Source of the DNA: Exiguobacterium acetylicum
GTDB taxonomy: Bacteria; Bacillota; Bacilli; Exiguobacteriales; Exiguobacteriaceae
NCBI RefSeq assembly: GCF_022170825.1
Contig: NZ_CP081878.1
Coordinates: 2,692,001 to 2,756,000 of the forward strand
DNA: 64,000 nt
Reading direction: 5' to 3'
The notes below the pieces were generated by a model. It made no database searches, had not been told where the DNA came from, and was given only the letters and a program-made list of their open reading frames with translations. Both the position numbers and the translations under genes were made by a program. Of the stretch, positions 26,401 through 33,440 are shown one piece after another (position 1 is the first letter of the stretch; each line of letters opens with the position of its first letter).

Positions 26401-27138
26401 CTACTGTTTCTCGAATTCCAGCACCAACATTGTTTTCCCCTCATACAGAAACTGTCCCTGATAGCGTGATAACGTCGCAAATTCAAACAACGTTTTCGGT
26501 TCGTACAAATATTCGACCGCATAACTGACCTTTTCCTCTTGCCCCAATTTGAGATAGGCGTTGAATAATAAACGTTCGCCATCAATGTGGTAGCCATAGA
26601 AGAGCAATGTCTTTTGAAAACGTCGTGTCGCGATCGGATGTGCGATCGATCTCAAGTGATCGACGTGATACAAGGACACGAGCAATCGTCCGCTCGGTCG
26701 CAATAATTGACGGATGTTTCGGAAGAACAACAACAGCTCCCCGCGCGTATAACGTAAAATCGTCGTTCCCGGTAAGATAATCCGGTCAAAATACTCAGGA
26801 CCGACGACATCCGTTATGTCATGACTCCACCCGTAAATCTTATGCTGATACTTCTCCGCAATCTGTTTCGTCCGCGTAGCTTCCGGTTCGATCAGATAAA
26901 GATCATAGCCTTCATCAGACAAGAGATTAAATAGCGAGGGATCAAACGTGCCATGAAACAGAATGCTCTCTCCTTTTTGTAGATAACGTCGGTATAACAT
27001 CAGCTCATCAACTTCAGTAAGTTGCTGCGCTTCTTGATACAGTTGACCGAATCGTTCATCCGCTTGGACATGATCCAGCACCTGGACACGCGAGTAGCTA
27101 CCTTTGCGTAAGAATGGACCGAATAAGACGTCACCCAT
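26401..27138 (-). CDS. Class I methyltransferase-like protein, 245 aa
   Basis: The middle looks like a Rossmann-type methyltransferase: ESILFHGTFDPSLFNLL in the place of the SAM-binding glycine loop, EGYDLYLIEPEA as motif with the acidic ribose-binding residue, FDRIILPGTTILRY, then a helix and RPSGRLLVSLYHVDHL. The glycine motif is poor (HGTFD), so activity is uncertain. It overlaps the 401-aa gene by 8 bp and is the last gene of the small-peptide operon, which suggests a tailoring or partner role there. Confidence 0.6.
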   Translation of the reverse strand: MGDVLFGPFLRKGSYSRVQVLDHVQADERFGQLYQEAQQLTEVDELMLYRRYLQKGESILFHGTFDPSLFNLLSDEGYDLYLIEPEATRTKQIAEKYQHKIYGWSHDITDVVGPEYFDRIILPGTTILRYTRGELLLFFRNIRQLLRPSGRLLVSLYHVDHLRSIAHPIATRRFQKTLLFYGYHIDGERLLFNAYLKLGQEEKVSYAVEYLYEPKTLFEFATLSRYQGQFLYEGKTMLVLEFEKQ

Positions 27139-28336
27139 GATACATCAACTCCTTGTAATGCTGAATCGCTTCTGCATAATCTGCGCCGAGCCGCTCCGGT
27201 AACACGTCGAACTGTTCCTTTTGATCCGCTTCAAGAATCCAAAGGAATGCTTCGTTCGTCTCAAATAACCGTAATGTCGTCCGGTTGAAAGCAAAACAGC
27301 CTTCTTCGTTTTGAATGCCGATCAATGTCAACGGTCCAATCCGTCCGGACGTCCGTGGCAATTCGAGATCGGAGTACGGTGTGATGAAACGACTCGTACC
27401 CTGAAACGATCCTGCCAGTTGATACAAAAGAGGAAATAGCTCCAGCTCGGTTTGCGACGCGAGGGGTTCCGGTTGTGGTTGCTGTTCCCGGAACGACTCG
27501 ATATCAACAGAGATGTCCGCACTCAACTGAATCGTCTTCTGGCGATCGGCGTAAATCCCGTCTGCAAAAAAGAACAGTCGATGCGAGACGCGTAAGCCAC
27601 TTAACGTCGCATAATCGAGTATCCCCATCGAATGATCGTTTCGAATCCGTCCCGTTTGTTGCCAATCCTTTAATCTTTCCGCAAGCGCATCACGCGACAA
27701 AACGGTCAGCTGTGACTCAAGCGACGGAGAGAGGCGATCAGAAAACGTCAATAGAATTGGTGTTCGACTCATCAGTTCGATGATCGGTAGATCGTGACGC
27801 ATCGGGTGATCAAAGTAGATGACGCTATTGATCGTCATCGCTCGGAAATTACTAGCTGGAATCTGGTCCAGTAACGAGCTATCCTCAATGTAGACATGAC
27901 GTAACGGTTGCGGATGGTGCGGCACAGATGCTGGGTAAACACCCGTCATCAACGAGAGAAGCGCATGATGGACAGCTGGAACGGATGCAGAAGCAGGCAT
28001 TTCTTCTTGCGGTAAGACGAGACCATTCAAGAAATCAGGTTGTCCGAACAGCACTTCTCCATTCGGACGAATCAGATGGAACTGGACGTGCAGCATCTCA
28101 TGTTGTAAATACGCGACGAGCCGTAACGTCCGCTCGCCTTCTCCTTGGAGGACGAAGACGTAATGTTCGTACTCCTGAAAATCCATATAATCGAGTAAAT
28201 CATGGAATGTATGCGTATCGTAATCAAAAGCGTCGAGTGAAATACGGTGCGTCTGGCAAAAAGTTTGCAGGTCGGTCGACGGAAGAGAACGTTGTAGCCA
28301 GCCGTCTTGTTCCGATAAAAGCGATAATCCGATCAT
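27131..28336 (-). CDS. Unknown 401-aa protein downstream of a small peptide gene
   Basis: Strong GAAAGGAGAG site before the ATG. Soluble, about 401 aa, rich in His, Gln and Leu, no recognised catalytic motif. The last 65 residues (GCFAFNRTTLRLFETNEAFLWILEA-like, given here only in part as FNRTTLRLFETNEAF) recall the small winged-helix peptide-recognition domains found in RiPP enzymes, but this is a weak resemblance. Located between the 48-aa peptide gene and the methyltransferase-like gene, in one operon. A role in peptide maturation or export is inference. Confidence 0.6.
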   Translation of the reverse strand: MIGLSLLSEQDGWLQRSLPSTDLQTFCQTHRISLDAFDYDTHTFHDLLDYMDFQEYEHYVFVLQGEGERTLRLVAYLQHEMLHVQFHLIRPNGEVLFGQPDFLNGLVLPQEEMPASASVPAVHHALLSLMTGVYPASVPHHPQPLRHVYIEDSSLLDQIPASNFRAMTINSVIYFDHPMRHDLPIIELMSRTPILLTFSDRLSPSLESQLTVLSRDALAERLKDWQQTGRIRNDHSMGILDYATLSGLRVSHRLFFFADGIYADRQKTIQLSADISVDIESFREQQPQPEPLASQTELELFPLLYQLAGSFQGTSRFITPYSDLELPRTSGRIGPLTLIGIQNEEGCFAFNRTTLRLFETNEAFLWILEADQKEQFDVLPERLGADYAEAIQHYKELMYHG

Positions 28337-28368
28337 GCCCTCTCTCCTTTCTCGTTAAGTGATTGAAA

Positions 28369-28404
28369 AAAGGGCTTCATTCTAATAGCCGAATGAAGTC
28401 CTTT
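28369..28404 (-). terminator. Terminator/attenuator between the small peptide gene and the 401-aa gene
   Basis: Minus-strand hairpin: AAAGGACTTCATTC pairs with GAATGAAGCCCTTT (one mismatch), followed by a T run. It lies inside the operon, ten bases after the peptide stop. Such leaky terminators are common directly after precursor genes, giving more peptide mRNA than enzyme mRNA. Confidence 0.7.
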
Positions 28405-28413
28405 TTGCGTGCA

Positions 28414-28560
28414 TTAAGCCGATTTGACGTTTGCCTTAGGTTTCGTAGCAGTCCGGTCCATTTCCCGATGAGCGAGGGGGGCGACGGAGACGGTAGCAGG
28501 ATTAAGACACCAAGCGCAAGAAGTCATGTTACGTCGCGTTTCTTTTAAGATGAGTGTCAT
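28414..28560 (-). CDS. Small Cys-containing peptide, 48 aa (candidate precursor peptide)
   Basis: ATG at 28560 lies seven bases behind AAAGGGG, a strong site. The product begins MTLILKETRRNMTSC, has a CAWC pair at residues 15-18, and a tail rich in Pro, Ala, Thr and Lys. There is no signal peptide or membrane helix. It is first in a minus-strand operon with the 401-aa and methyltransferase-like genes, divergent from the PlcR-like regulator, and is followed by a terminator. These are the hallmarks of a ribosomal peptide precursor, yet no known class matches. A small regulatory or zinc-binding protein is an alternative. Confidence 0.55.
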   Translation of the reverse strand: MTLILKETRRNMTSCAWCLNPATVSVAPLAHREMDRTATKPKANVKSA

Positions 28561-28603
28561 GGTTGTACCCCTTTCTGAATCAAGTGAGATGGTCGTTGAA
28601 ACA

Positions 28604-28661
28604 TTGATACGAAATCAAGTAAATCAGTAGTATCTAGTCTTGTTCGCTTCTATAATAGAAG
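28604..28661. promoter_or_regulatory. Palindromes in the divergent promoter region of the PlcR-like gene
   Basis: Two inverted repeats sit between the divergent regulator and peptide operon: TTGAT-ACGAA-ATCAA at 28604-28618, and CTTCTATAATAGAAG at 28647-28661. The latter is a near-perfect 7-1-7 palindrome that contains TATAAT, a likely -10 of the regulator gene. Either could be an operator controlling both directions. Confidence 0.45.
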
Positions 28662-28707
28662 TTGATACCCTATACCAGTTCAATCTCCACGAAAGGACGA
28701 GGAGCCG

Positions 28708-29589
28708 ATGGATCAATTCATGTCACCGCAAATCGGCTTAGCATTACGCCGATTGCGGAAGAAACACAACCTGACCCAAAAAGATTTAGCGAACGGAATC
28801 TGCAGTCAAGCAGAGATTAGTAAGATTGAAAGTGGCACACATTCACCGACGGTAGAGTTGCTCTATGCACTATCGCGTCGATTGCAAGTGCCAATGACAC
28901 TTTTTCTTGATCATACTAATTTTAGAGAGTCACTTAAACTTTTAGATGAAAAACTACTACATCGATTTAGAAGTGGTGACTTCCAAGCACTACATTTTGA
29001 GACTCAAAAAATAATAAATTCAAGTCCCTTGGATGAAGAACTTAACCTACTTGTTCGATATTTCTACTTACTCAGTTCTTATAGGTTAGAAAAATTAGAC
29101 TATCGTACATGTATTATAGAATTACAGCAAATTTCAGAGAAATATTCATCACTTTATTATTCACCTAGTATGATACTTCGAATTAAATCGGCGATTGCCA
29201 TCCTTCATTTTGAGAATAAAAGTTATAAGCATAGTCGAATCGTTTATGAAGAACTAATGAATTTGGACTATGATAGCGATGAACTAATTCTTGAAAAAAT
29301 TCGAATACATTATAATTACTCGAAAATCTTACTAAAACTTAATGAAGTTCAGAAATCATTAGAGATCGTTCAAAAAGCAATTAATATTAGCCTGCTCAAT
29401 AAGAATATGTCGTTGTTAGGTCAACTTTACTCCCAAAAAGGTGAATGCCAAGAACTTTTAAATCATTCTCAAAAAGAAATTATGCATTCATACAAGAATG
29501 CCTTATTACTTTTTGATTTATTAAATATGAAAGAATACACTCAGATTATTTTAGACACAAAGTCGCACTTTGTAGTACTTGACCAATGA
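28708..29589 (+). CDS. PlcR-like quorum-sensing regulator (HTH + TPR, RNPP family)
   Basis: 293 aa; B. cereus PlcR is about 285. Residues 8-63 form an XRE HTH (LRKKHNLTQKDLA, QAEISKIESG, PTVELLYALSRRL). The rest is helical TPR repeats. The C-terminal stretch MSLLGQLYSQKGECQELL and the following FDLLNMKEYT closely match the remembered PlcR segments MALIGQLYYQRGEC and FDILEMHAY, and LDYRTCIIEL matches VDYEYCILEL. PlcR dimers bind DNA when the imported PapR peptide binds the TPRs. Here the convergent neighbour encodes PapR-like repeats, so it is the likely receptor pair. GAGGAG precedes the ATG. The TPR part is much more AT-rich than the HTH part. Confidence 0.88.
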   Translation: MDQFMSPQIGLALRRLRKKHNLTQKDLANGICSQAEISKIESGTHSPTVELLYALSRRLQVPMTLFLDHTNFRESLKLLDEKLLHRFRSGDFQALHFETQKIINSSPLDEELNLLVRYFYLLSSYRLEKLDYRTCIIELQQISEKYSSLYYSPSMILRIKSAIAILHFENKSYKHSRIVYEELMNLDYDSDELILEKIRIHYNYSKILLKLNEVQKSLEIVQKAINISLLNKNMSLLGQLYSQKGECQELLNHSQKEIMHSYKNALLLFDLLNMKEYTQIILDTKSHFVVLDQ

Positions 29590-29629
29590 TTCGCTTCACA
29601 GAGAACTCAAGTAACCTCTCTTAAGCTAA
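29588..29629 (-). pseudogene. Decayed sixth pheromone repeat beyond the stop codon
   Basis: Continuing the precursor's frame past its TAA gives LA*ERLLEFSVKR, which keeps the 14-residue period and the EFSVKR core of the active repeats. The stop falls where the Lys codon (AAA or AAG) should be. The relic reaches the stop codon of the PlcR-like gene. It shows the array once had at least six units. Confidence 0.7.
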
Positions 29630-29938
29630 ATCACGCTTTACCGAAAACTCGAATGGGATCTCTTTCGCTAAATCACGCTTCACTGAAAACTCGAATGGGA
29701 TCTCTTTCGCTAAATCACGCTTCACTGAAAACTCGAACGGGATCTCTTTCGCTAAATCACGCTTCACTGAAAACTCGAACGGGATCTCTTTCGCTAAATC
29801 ACGCTTCACTGAAAACTCGAACGGGATCTCTTTCGCTAATTGTTTACTTGAATCAATTGAATGAATAGATGTTGTGGCTAAGGTGATAGATAGAGTTATT
29901 GTTCCTAAAACTAAACCTAATTTCTTTTTCAAGTTCAT
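29621..29938 (-). CDS. PapR-like pheromone precursor with five tandem 14-residue repeats
   Basis: 105 aa. Residues 1-27 form a Sec signal peptide (MNLKKK, then a hydrophobic core); a short spacer follows, then five identical units LAKEIPFEFSVKRD (residues 34-103) and a final LA. PapR of the B. cereus group is a 48-aa secreted precursor whose processed C-terminal peptide ends in LPFEF (for example ADLPFEF); here KEIPFEF is repeated five times. So one precursor could yield five signals after cleavage behind FEF or at the KR pairs. AGGAGG precedes the ATG. Convergent with the PlcR-like gene. Confidence 0.88.
   Translation of the reverse strand: MNLKKKLGLVLGTITLSITLATTSIHSIDSSKQLAKEIPFEFSVKRDLAKEIPFEFSVKRDLAKEIPFEFSVKRDLAKEIPFEFSVKRDLAKEIPFEFSVKRDLA
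29630..29839 (-). repeat. Five 42-bp tandem repeats coding the pheromone units
   Basis: Five head-to-tail 42-bp copies, nearly identical at DNA level (GAACGGG or GAATGGG variants on the plus strand; the last copy has a TCGGTA change). Such an array can expand or shrink by slippage or unequal recombination, changing pheromone dose. It is not a CRISPR: no unique spacers. Confidence 0.95.
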
Positions 29939-30007
29939 ATAAATTACCTCCTAATTTTTTTCGTATGGCTTCGTAACAACATCATATAACCTTAGACCCC
30001 CTCTGAA

Positions 30008-30023
30008 TATTCGAATACGAATA
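30008..30023. promoter_or_regulatory. Candidate PlcR-type operator upstream of the pheromone gene
   Basis: A 16-bp inverted repeat, TATTCG-N4-CGAATA, 70 bp before the pheromone start. The known PlcR box is also a 16-bp palindrome, TATG-N8-CATA with outer TAT/ATA. Downstream on the minus strand a TATGAT-like -10 is seen without a good -35, as expected of an activated promoter. Confidence 0.5.
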
Positions 30024-30185
30024 ATTATGGTATTTTACACATTATTTTCATTTTCCATTACTATTGACGCGGGTCATATGTCCTGATTACTGTGTTTTTT
30101 TTACAAATCATCCATCAATATGTCGAACTTGTGTATGAAAATAGATTTTTTTGAATATTCCATCATGGTGAAATTCCGTAACAGA

Positions 30186-30229
30186 CAAAAAAAGAGCTCG
30201 TCCAACTCCTACGAGTCGACGAGCTCTCT
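30186..30229 (-). terminator. Intrinsic terminator
   Basis: AGAGCTCGTC and GACGAGCTCT form the stem; on the minus strand it is followed by a run of seven T. Ends the 57-aa membrane protein gene. Confidence 0.85.
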
Positions 30230-30403
30230 TCATTTTGAGGATTGTCGTAACGCAATGACGTAAAAGATACCGAGTACTACAATCACGCCTAGTAGTATCG
30301 AACTAATCGTCGTCCGAGTCGACGTATCCGGCATCCATATCCCAAGTCCTAAATTGATTGCTGCGATAATTAGGACGAGCCAAACAATCGTACGTGGTCG
30401 CAT
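30230..30403 (-). CDS. Small two-helix membrane protein, 57 aa
   Basis: ATG at 30403 behind GAAAGGAGC. Two hydrophobic segments (about residues 6-23 and 34-51) with a short polar loop (PDTSTRTT) and a Lys end. Strong ribosome site and own terminator support a real gene. No family recognised. Confidence 0.65.
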   Translation of the reverse strand: MRPRTIVWLVLIIAAINLGLGIWMPDTSTRTTISSILLGVIVVLGIFYVIALRQSSK

Positions 30404-30482
30404 ATCGAGCTCCTTTCTGGTCTACCCTGCCGTCCGATCACCGAATATGCTATGGTGGAAATAACGAAGGAGGTTCTGTTTC

Positions 30483-31064
30483 ATGAATAGACTTGCTGTA
30501 TTTTGTGGTTCTAAAGATGGTGCTAGCCCAGTCTTTCGCGAGGCTGCGGGGAAGCTTGGTCAAGCGCTCGCTGCGCACGGCATCGGACTCGTATACGGTG
30601 GTTCCCGCGTTGGAACGATGGGAGCTGTTGCGGACGCTACGCTCGCTGCTCAAGGTCAAGTCCTCGGTGTCTTGCCTCATTTTCTACAAGAAAAGGAACT
30701 TGCCCATCCGGGATTAACTGAATTACATCTCGTCCACTCGATGCATGAGCGGAAAGCAAAGATGTCAGAGCTTGCCGACGGATTCATCATTCTCCCTGGT
30801 GGTCCCGGTACGATGGAAGAGTTCTTCGAAGTCTTTACGTGGGCGCAACTCGGTCTACATGAAAAGCCCTGTGGTGTCCTTAACATCGACGGCTACTACG
30901 ATCCCTTGATCGCCCTATTCGATACGATGGAACGTCAAGGATTCTTGATTCCGGAACACCGCGCGATGTTGATCGTCGAGTCAGACCCCGATTGTCTCCT
31001 TGAACGCTTCGCGACGTATGAAGCCCCACACGTCAAAACATATATGGATCGCTCACAAACTTGA
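30483..31064 (+). CDS. LOG family protein (nucleoside 5'-monophosphate phosphoribohydrolase type)
   Basis: 193 aa. The family signature PGGPGTMEEFFE is complete at about residues 100-111, with GGSRVGTMGAVADA near 40. LOG proteins split nucleoside monophosphates into base and ribose-5-phosphate; in plants and some bacteria they release cytokinins. In Firmicutes (YvdD) a nucleotide-turnover role is assumed. AAGGAGG precedes the ATG. Monocistronic with its own terminator. Confidence 0.9.
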   Translation: MNRLAVFCGSKDGASPVFREAAGKLGQALAAHGIGLVYGGSRVGTMGAVADATLAAQGQVLGVLPHFLQEKELAHPGLTELHLVHSMHERKAKMSELADGFIILPGGPGTMEEFFEVFTWAQLGLHEKPCGVLNIDGYYDPLIALFDTMERQGFLIPEHRAMLIVESDPDCLLERFATYEAPHVKTYMDRSQT

Positions 31065-31069
31065 TGAAA

Positions 31070-31096
31070 GCGGAGTCCTCGACTCCGTTTTTTTTG
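31070..31096 (+). terminator. Intrinsic terminator of the LOG gene
   Basis: CGGAGTC-CTC-GACTCCG hairpin followed by eight T. Confidence 0.85.
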
Positions 31097-31175
31097 ATTC
31101 CTAACTCTTCCGATTCTACTTCTCTCTCGTTACTAGTGTTCTCCATGACGCTTTAGGATTCCTACTCTTCTGATA

Positions 31176-31206
31176 CAAAAAAACCAGATGCACGTTGGCA
31201 CCTGGC
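31176..31206 (-). terminator. Intrinsic terminator of tagGH
   Basis: Minus strand: CCAGGTGC, a short loop, GCATCTGG, then seven T, directly after the tagH stop. Confidence 0.8.
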
Positions 31207-31212
31207 TTACTA

Positions 31213-32166
31213 TTAAAAGAAATTCAAGATCGCATCGCTGAGATTCGTCAAAGACGGCGTTTCGTCAATGACCATCAAACTCCCGGCTGCCAGGACGATT
31301 AGACCAAGACCTGACAAGATCCAACCTGGATGTTTGACCGTATCCGCTGAATCCGCGTTTTCTTTACCTGACCGTGCATTGGCTGCTTGTTCTTTCAAGC
31401 GATCACGTCGGTATTGATGCTGTTCCTCTTTCGACCATTTCTTATATTCAGCGAGGAACTTCTTGTACTCTGGCAAGACATCTTTCGTCGTTCCGTCGAG
31501 CCGGACCTGACCGTACTCGAGCCAAACGACGCGCTCACAGAAACTTTTGATTTGCGAAAGCGAGTGACTGACGAAGATGATCGTCTTTCCTTCTTCTTTA
31601 AACTCGTTCATCTTATCGATACAACGGTTGTAGAAGGTTTGGTCCCCGACCGATAATGCTTCATCGACGATCAAAATGTCCGCGTCGACGTTGACGGCGA
31701 TCGCAAAACCGAGGCGCGACTTCATCCCACTCGAATATTTCTTGATTGGCTGATCGATGAAGTCACCAATATCGGCAAAATCGATGATGCCAGGCATCCG
31801 GCGTTCGATTTCCGCATCGTCCATCCCGAGCATAAGACACTTCAAGCGAATGTTCTCCCGCCCTGTCAGGACGTTCTTCAATCCTTGTGAGACGGCGATG
31901 ATCGCAACTTCACCGTTGATCGCGACGTCTCCTTCGTTTGCGTAGATGATGCCTGAAATCAAGTTCGATAACGTCGACTTACCGGAACCATTGATTCCGA
32001 CGAGTCCAACGACTTCACCTGATCCGATTTCAAGTGAGACGTCCCGTAGTGCAGTGAATGTTTTAACGCTCTTGCTTTGATTCTTGAACAAGAGCTTGAA
32101 TTTTTCTTTTGTAGTCGTGACCATGTCGAAGCGTTTCGTGACATGGTCGAGTTTAATCATAGACAT
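31213..32166 (-). CDS. tagH: Teichoic acid exporter ATP-binding protein TagH
   Basis: 317 aa. ABC ATPase with Walker A GINGSGKST (about 58-66), signature KYSSGMKSRL, Walker B ADILIVDEAL and the H-loop VSHSL. Like TagH it has a C-terminal extension after the ATPase, here a charged coiled stretch and one membrane helix (about 280-300). With TagG it exports wall teichoic acid, or a similar lipid-linked glycan, to the outer face. AAGGAAA precedes the ATG; 15 bp after tagG. Confidence 0.9.
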   Translation of the reverse strand: MSMIKLDHVTKRFDMVTTTKEKFKLLFKNQSKSVKTFTALRDVSLEIGSGEVVGLVGINGSGKSTLSNLISGIIYANEGDVAINGEVAIIAVSQGLKNVLTGRENIRLKCLMLGMDDAEIERRMPGIIDFADIGDFIDQPIKKYSSGMKSRLGFAIAVNVDADILIVDEALSVGDQTFYNRCIDKMNEFKEEGKTIIFVSHSLSQIKSFCERVVWLEYGQVRLDGTTKDVLPEYKKFLAEYKKWSKEEQHQYRRDRLKEQAANARSGKENADSADTVKHPGWILSGLGLIVLAAGSLMVIDETPSLTNLSDAILNFF

Positions 32167-32181
32167 GGCGATTTCCTTCCC

Positions 32182-32991
32182 TTAAACGAGCTCTGTGAAT
32201 GATTTACGGAACTTGATGTGCAAGAATGTTCCCGCTGTGAACAATAGGAGCGTCACACTCCAGAAGTACAGACCGGTCGGCCACTCCTGCCAGACCCAAT
32301 GCCCACCGAGCAAGCTCGCCCGGTATCCCTCGACGAGATAAAAGACAGGATTTAAACGAAGGACGCCGTGTAAAAAGTCCGGGAACCGATCAATGTTCCA
32401 GAGGATCGGTGTCATATAAAAGAGCATCCGCATCATCGATTGCAAGAAGAGCTGGATGTCCTTGACGAGTGTGATGAGTGTTGAAAAACAAAGTGAGAAC
32501 GCATAGACGAAAATGTACGTCGCGATCATATAATACGGCAATTGAAGTAACTTCCACGTGATTGGGATGCCATTTGCGATAATGACGATGAAGACGATCA
32601 AGAGCATCGCAAAATGTTGATACATCCGTGACAAGATGACATACGATGGAATCGCACTCATCGGGAAACGCATCTTCGTCACCATCGCGAGACGACTGTT
32701 GATCGAGTTCGATCCGCGAAGTAACGCATCATTAATGAAGAACCAGACGACGATCCCGCAAAGGAGCCAGACGATGAACGGAATGTCGCCATCCACGTTC
32801 TTATTTCCTTTAAGACCGACACCAAAGACGAACCAATAGATAAAGATTTGGAGACCCGGATTGAGGAGCTCCCATAAAAGGCCAAGGCGTTGCTCTGCAT
32901 GCGCTGATTTGATCTCATATCGCGCCAACCGGCGAATCAGAGGGAAATTCTCCACCTGTTCCCGGATGATACTTCTCATTTCTTTCAGCAT
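32182..32991 (-). CDS. tagG: Teichoic acid exporter permease TagG
   Basis: About 269 aa from ATG 32991 (MLKEMRSIIREQ), which has GGAAGG eleven bases upstream and matches the N-terminus of known TagG; the frame stays open to 33015 (277 aa), but that ATG has no site. Six membrane helices of the ABC-2 type; FVFGVGLKG, GDIPFIVWLLCGIVVWFF and RFPMSAIPSYVILSR match TagG strongly. Partner of TagH. Preceded by a long leader from the promoter at 33199-33227. Confidence 0.9.
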   Translation of the reverse strand: MLKEMRSIIREQVENFPLIRRLARYEIKSAHAEQRLGLLWELLNPGLQIFIYWFVFGVGLKGNKNVDGDIPFIVWLLCGIVVWFFINDALLRGSNSINSRLAMVTKMRFPMSAIPSYVILSRMYQHFAMLLIVFIVIIANGIPITWKLLQLPYYMIATYIFVYAFSLCFSTLITLVKDIQLFLQSMMRMLFYMTPILWNIDRFPDFLHGVLRLNPVFYLVEGYRASLLGGHWVWQEWPTGLYFWSVTLLLFTAGTFLHIKFRKSFTELV

Positions 32992-33015
32992 AAGTGTAAG
33001 TTCCTTCCGATTCAT

Positions 33016-33198
33016 GATACATGTATTTTATTTTCATATTCGTTGATTCCACTCAAAAAAAGACAGATGCCGTCCGCGATTACTCAAACGAACGCTCTCT
33101 CTGCGTGAACGGGACCTTGCCCGGTCAATTCCGACTCGCCTCCTTTATCCACTCATTCGTGCATGACAGAAGCAATACTTCTTATATACACTTAATCA
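33016..33198 (-). promoter_or_regulatory. Long 5' leader of tagGH
   Basis: About 175 nt of transcript are predicted between promoter and start. It holds a GC-rich segment (GACCGGG-CAAGG-TCCCG) and, close to tagG, CTGTC followed by seven T at 33053-33059, which might be a weak internal termination site. No known riboswitch class was recognised. Confidence 0.4.
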
Positions 33199-33227
33199 AT
33201 TCTAGCTATCGTGAAAAAGCGTGTCAA
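33199..33227 (-). promoter_or_regulatory. SigA promoter of tagGH
   Basis: Minus strand: TTGACA (33227-33222), 17-base spacer, TAGAAT (33204-33199). Near-consensus and well placed before the tagG leader. Confidence 0.8.
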
Positions 33228-33264
33228 TGTATAGGACGAACCGACACCAAACTGTAGTTTTTCG

Positions 33265-33302
33265 GGCACGAAAAAAACCGGCGGGTATACCACCGGTCAT
33301 CT
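33265..33302 (-). terminator. Terminator of the 40-aa membrane protein gene
   Basis: Minus strand: ACCGGTGG, short loop, CCCGCCGGT, then seven T. Confidence 0.7.
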
Positions 33303-33317
33303 CCTAGTTTGTTTCCT

Positions 33318-33440
33318 TTACGCGTGATTAAAATGTGGAAACTCAATCGTCGTCGGTGGTGATGCAAGCCCCCATACGAGGAGCACCGTGATCACACAAA
33401 TAATGCCGACGAGGACGCCTCCTCGAATCGTATCATTCAT
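33318..33440 (-). CDS. Small single-pass membrane protein, 40 aa
   Basis: ATG at 33440 with AGAGG nine bases upstream. One hydrophobic helix (about residues 7-26, GGVLVGIICVITVLLVWGLA) followed by a short tail ending PHFNHA. It has its own terminator, which supports expression. No family recognised. Confidence 0.5.
   Translation of the reverse strand: MNDTIRGGVLVGIICVITVLLVWGLASPPTTIEFPHFNHA

Noticed and set aside
28363-28548. A 61-aa plus-strand frame opposite the 48-aa peptide
   Set aside because: No ribosome site. The minus-strand frame has one, plus the operon context and terminator.
28604-28661. A canonical PlcR box (TATG-N8-CATA)
   Set aside because: The exact consensus is absent here and around 29939-30030; only differently built palindromes are present, reported as candidates.
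29630-29839. A CRISPR-like tandem array
   Set aside because: The 42-bp units are head to tail without unique spacers and code in frame for the pheromone repeats.
29653-29868. Open frame on the plus strand across the pheromone repeats
   Set aside because: Antisense shadow of the 42-bp repeats; no ribosome site and no signal peptide.
33053-33198. T-box or other known riboswitch in the tagG leader
   Set aside because: The T-box core sequence and other known riboswitch motifs were not found; only weak stems are present.
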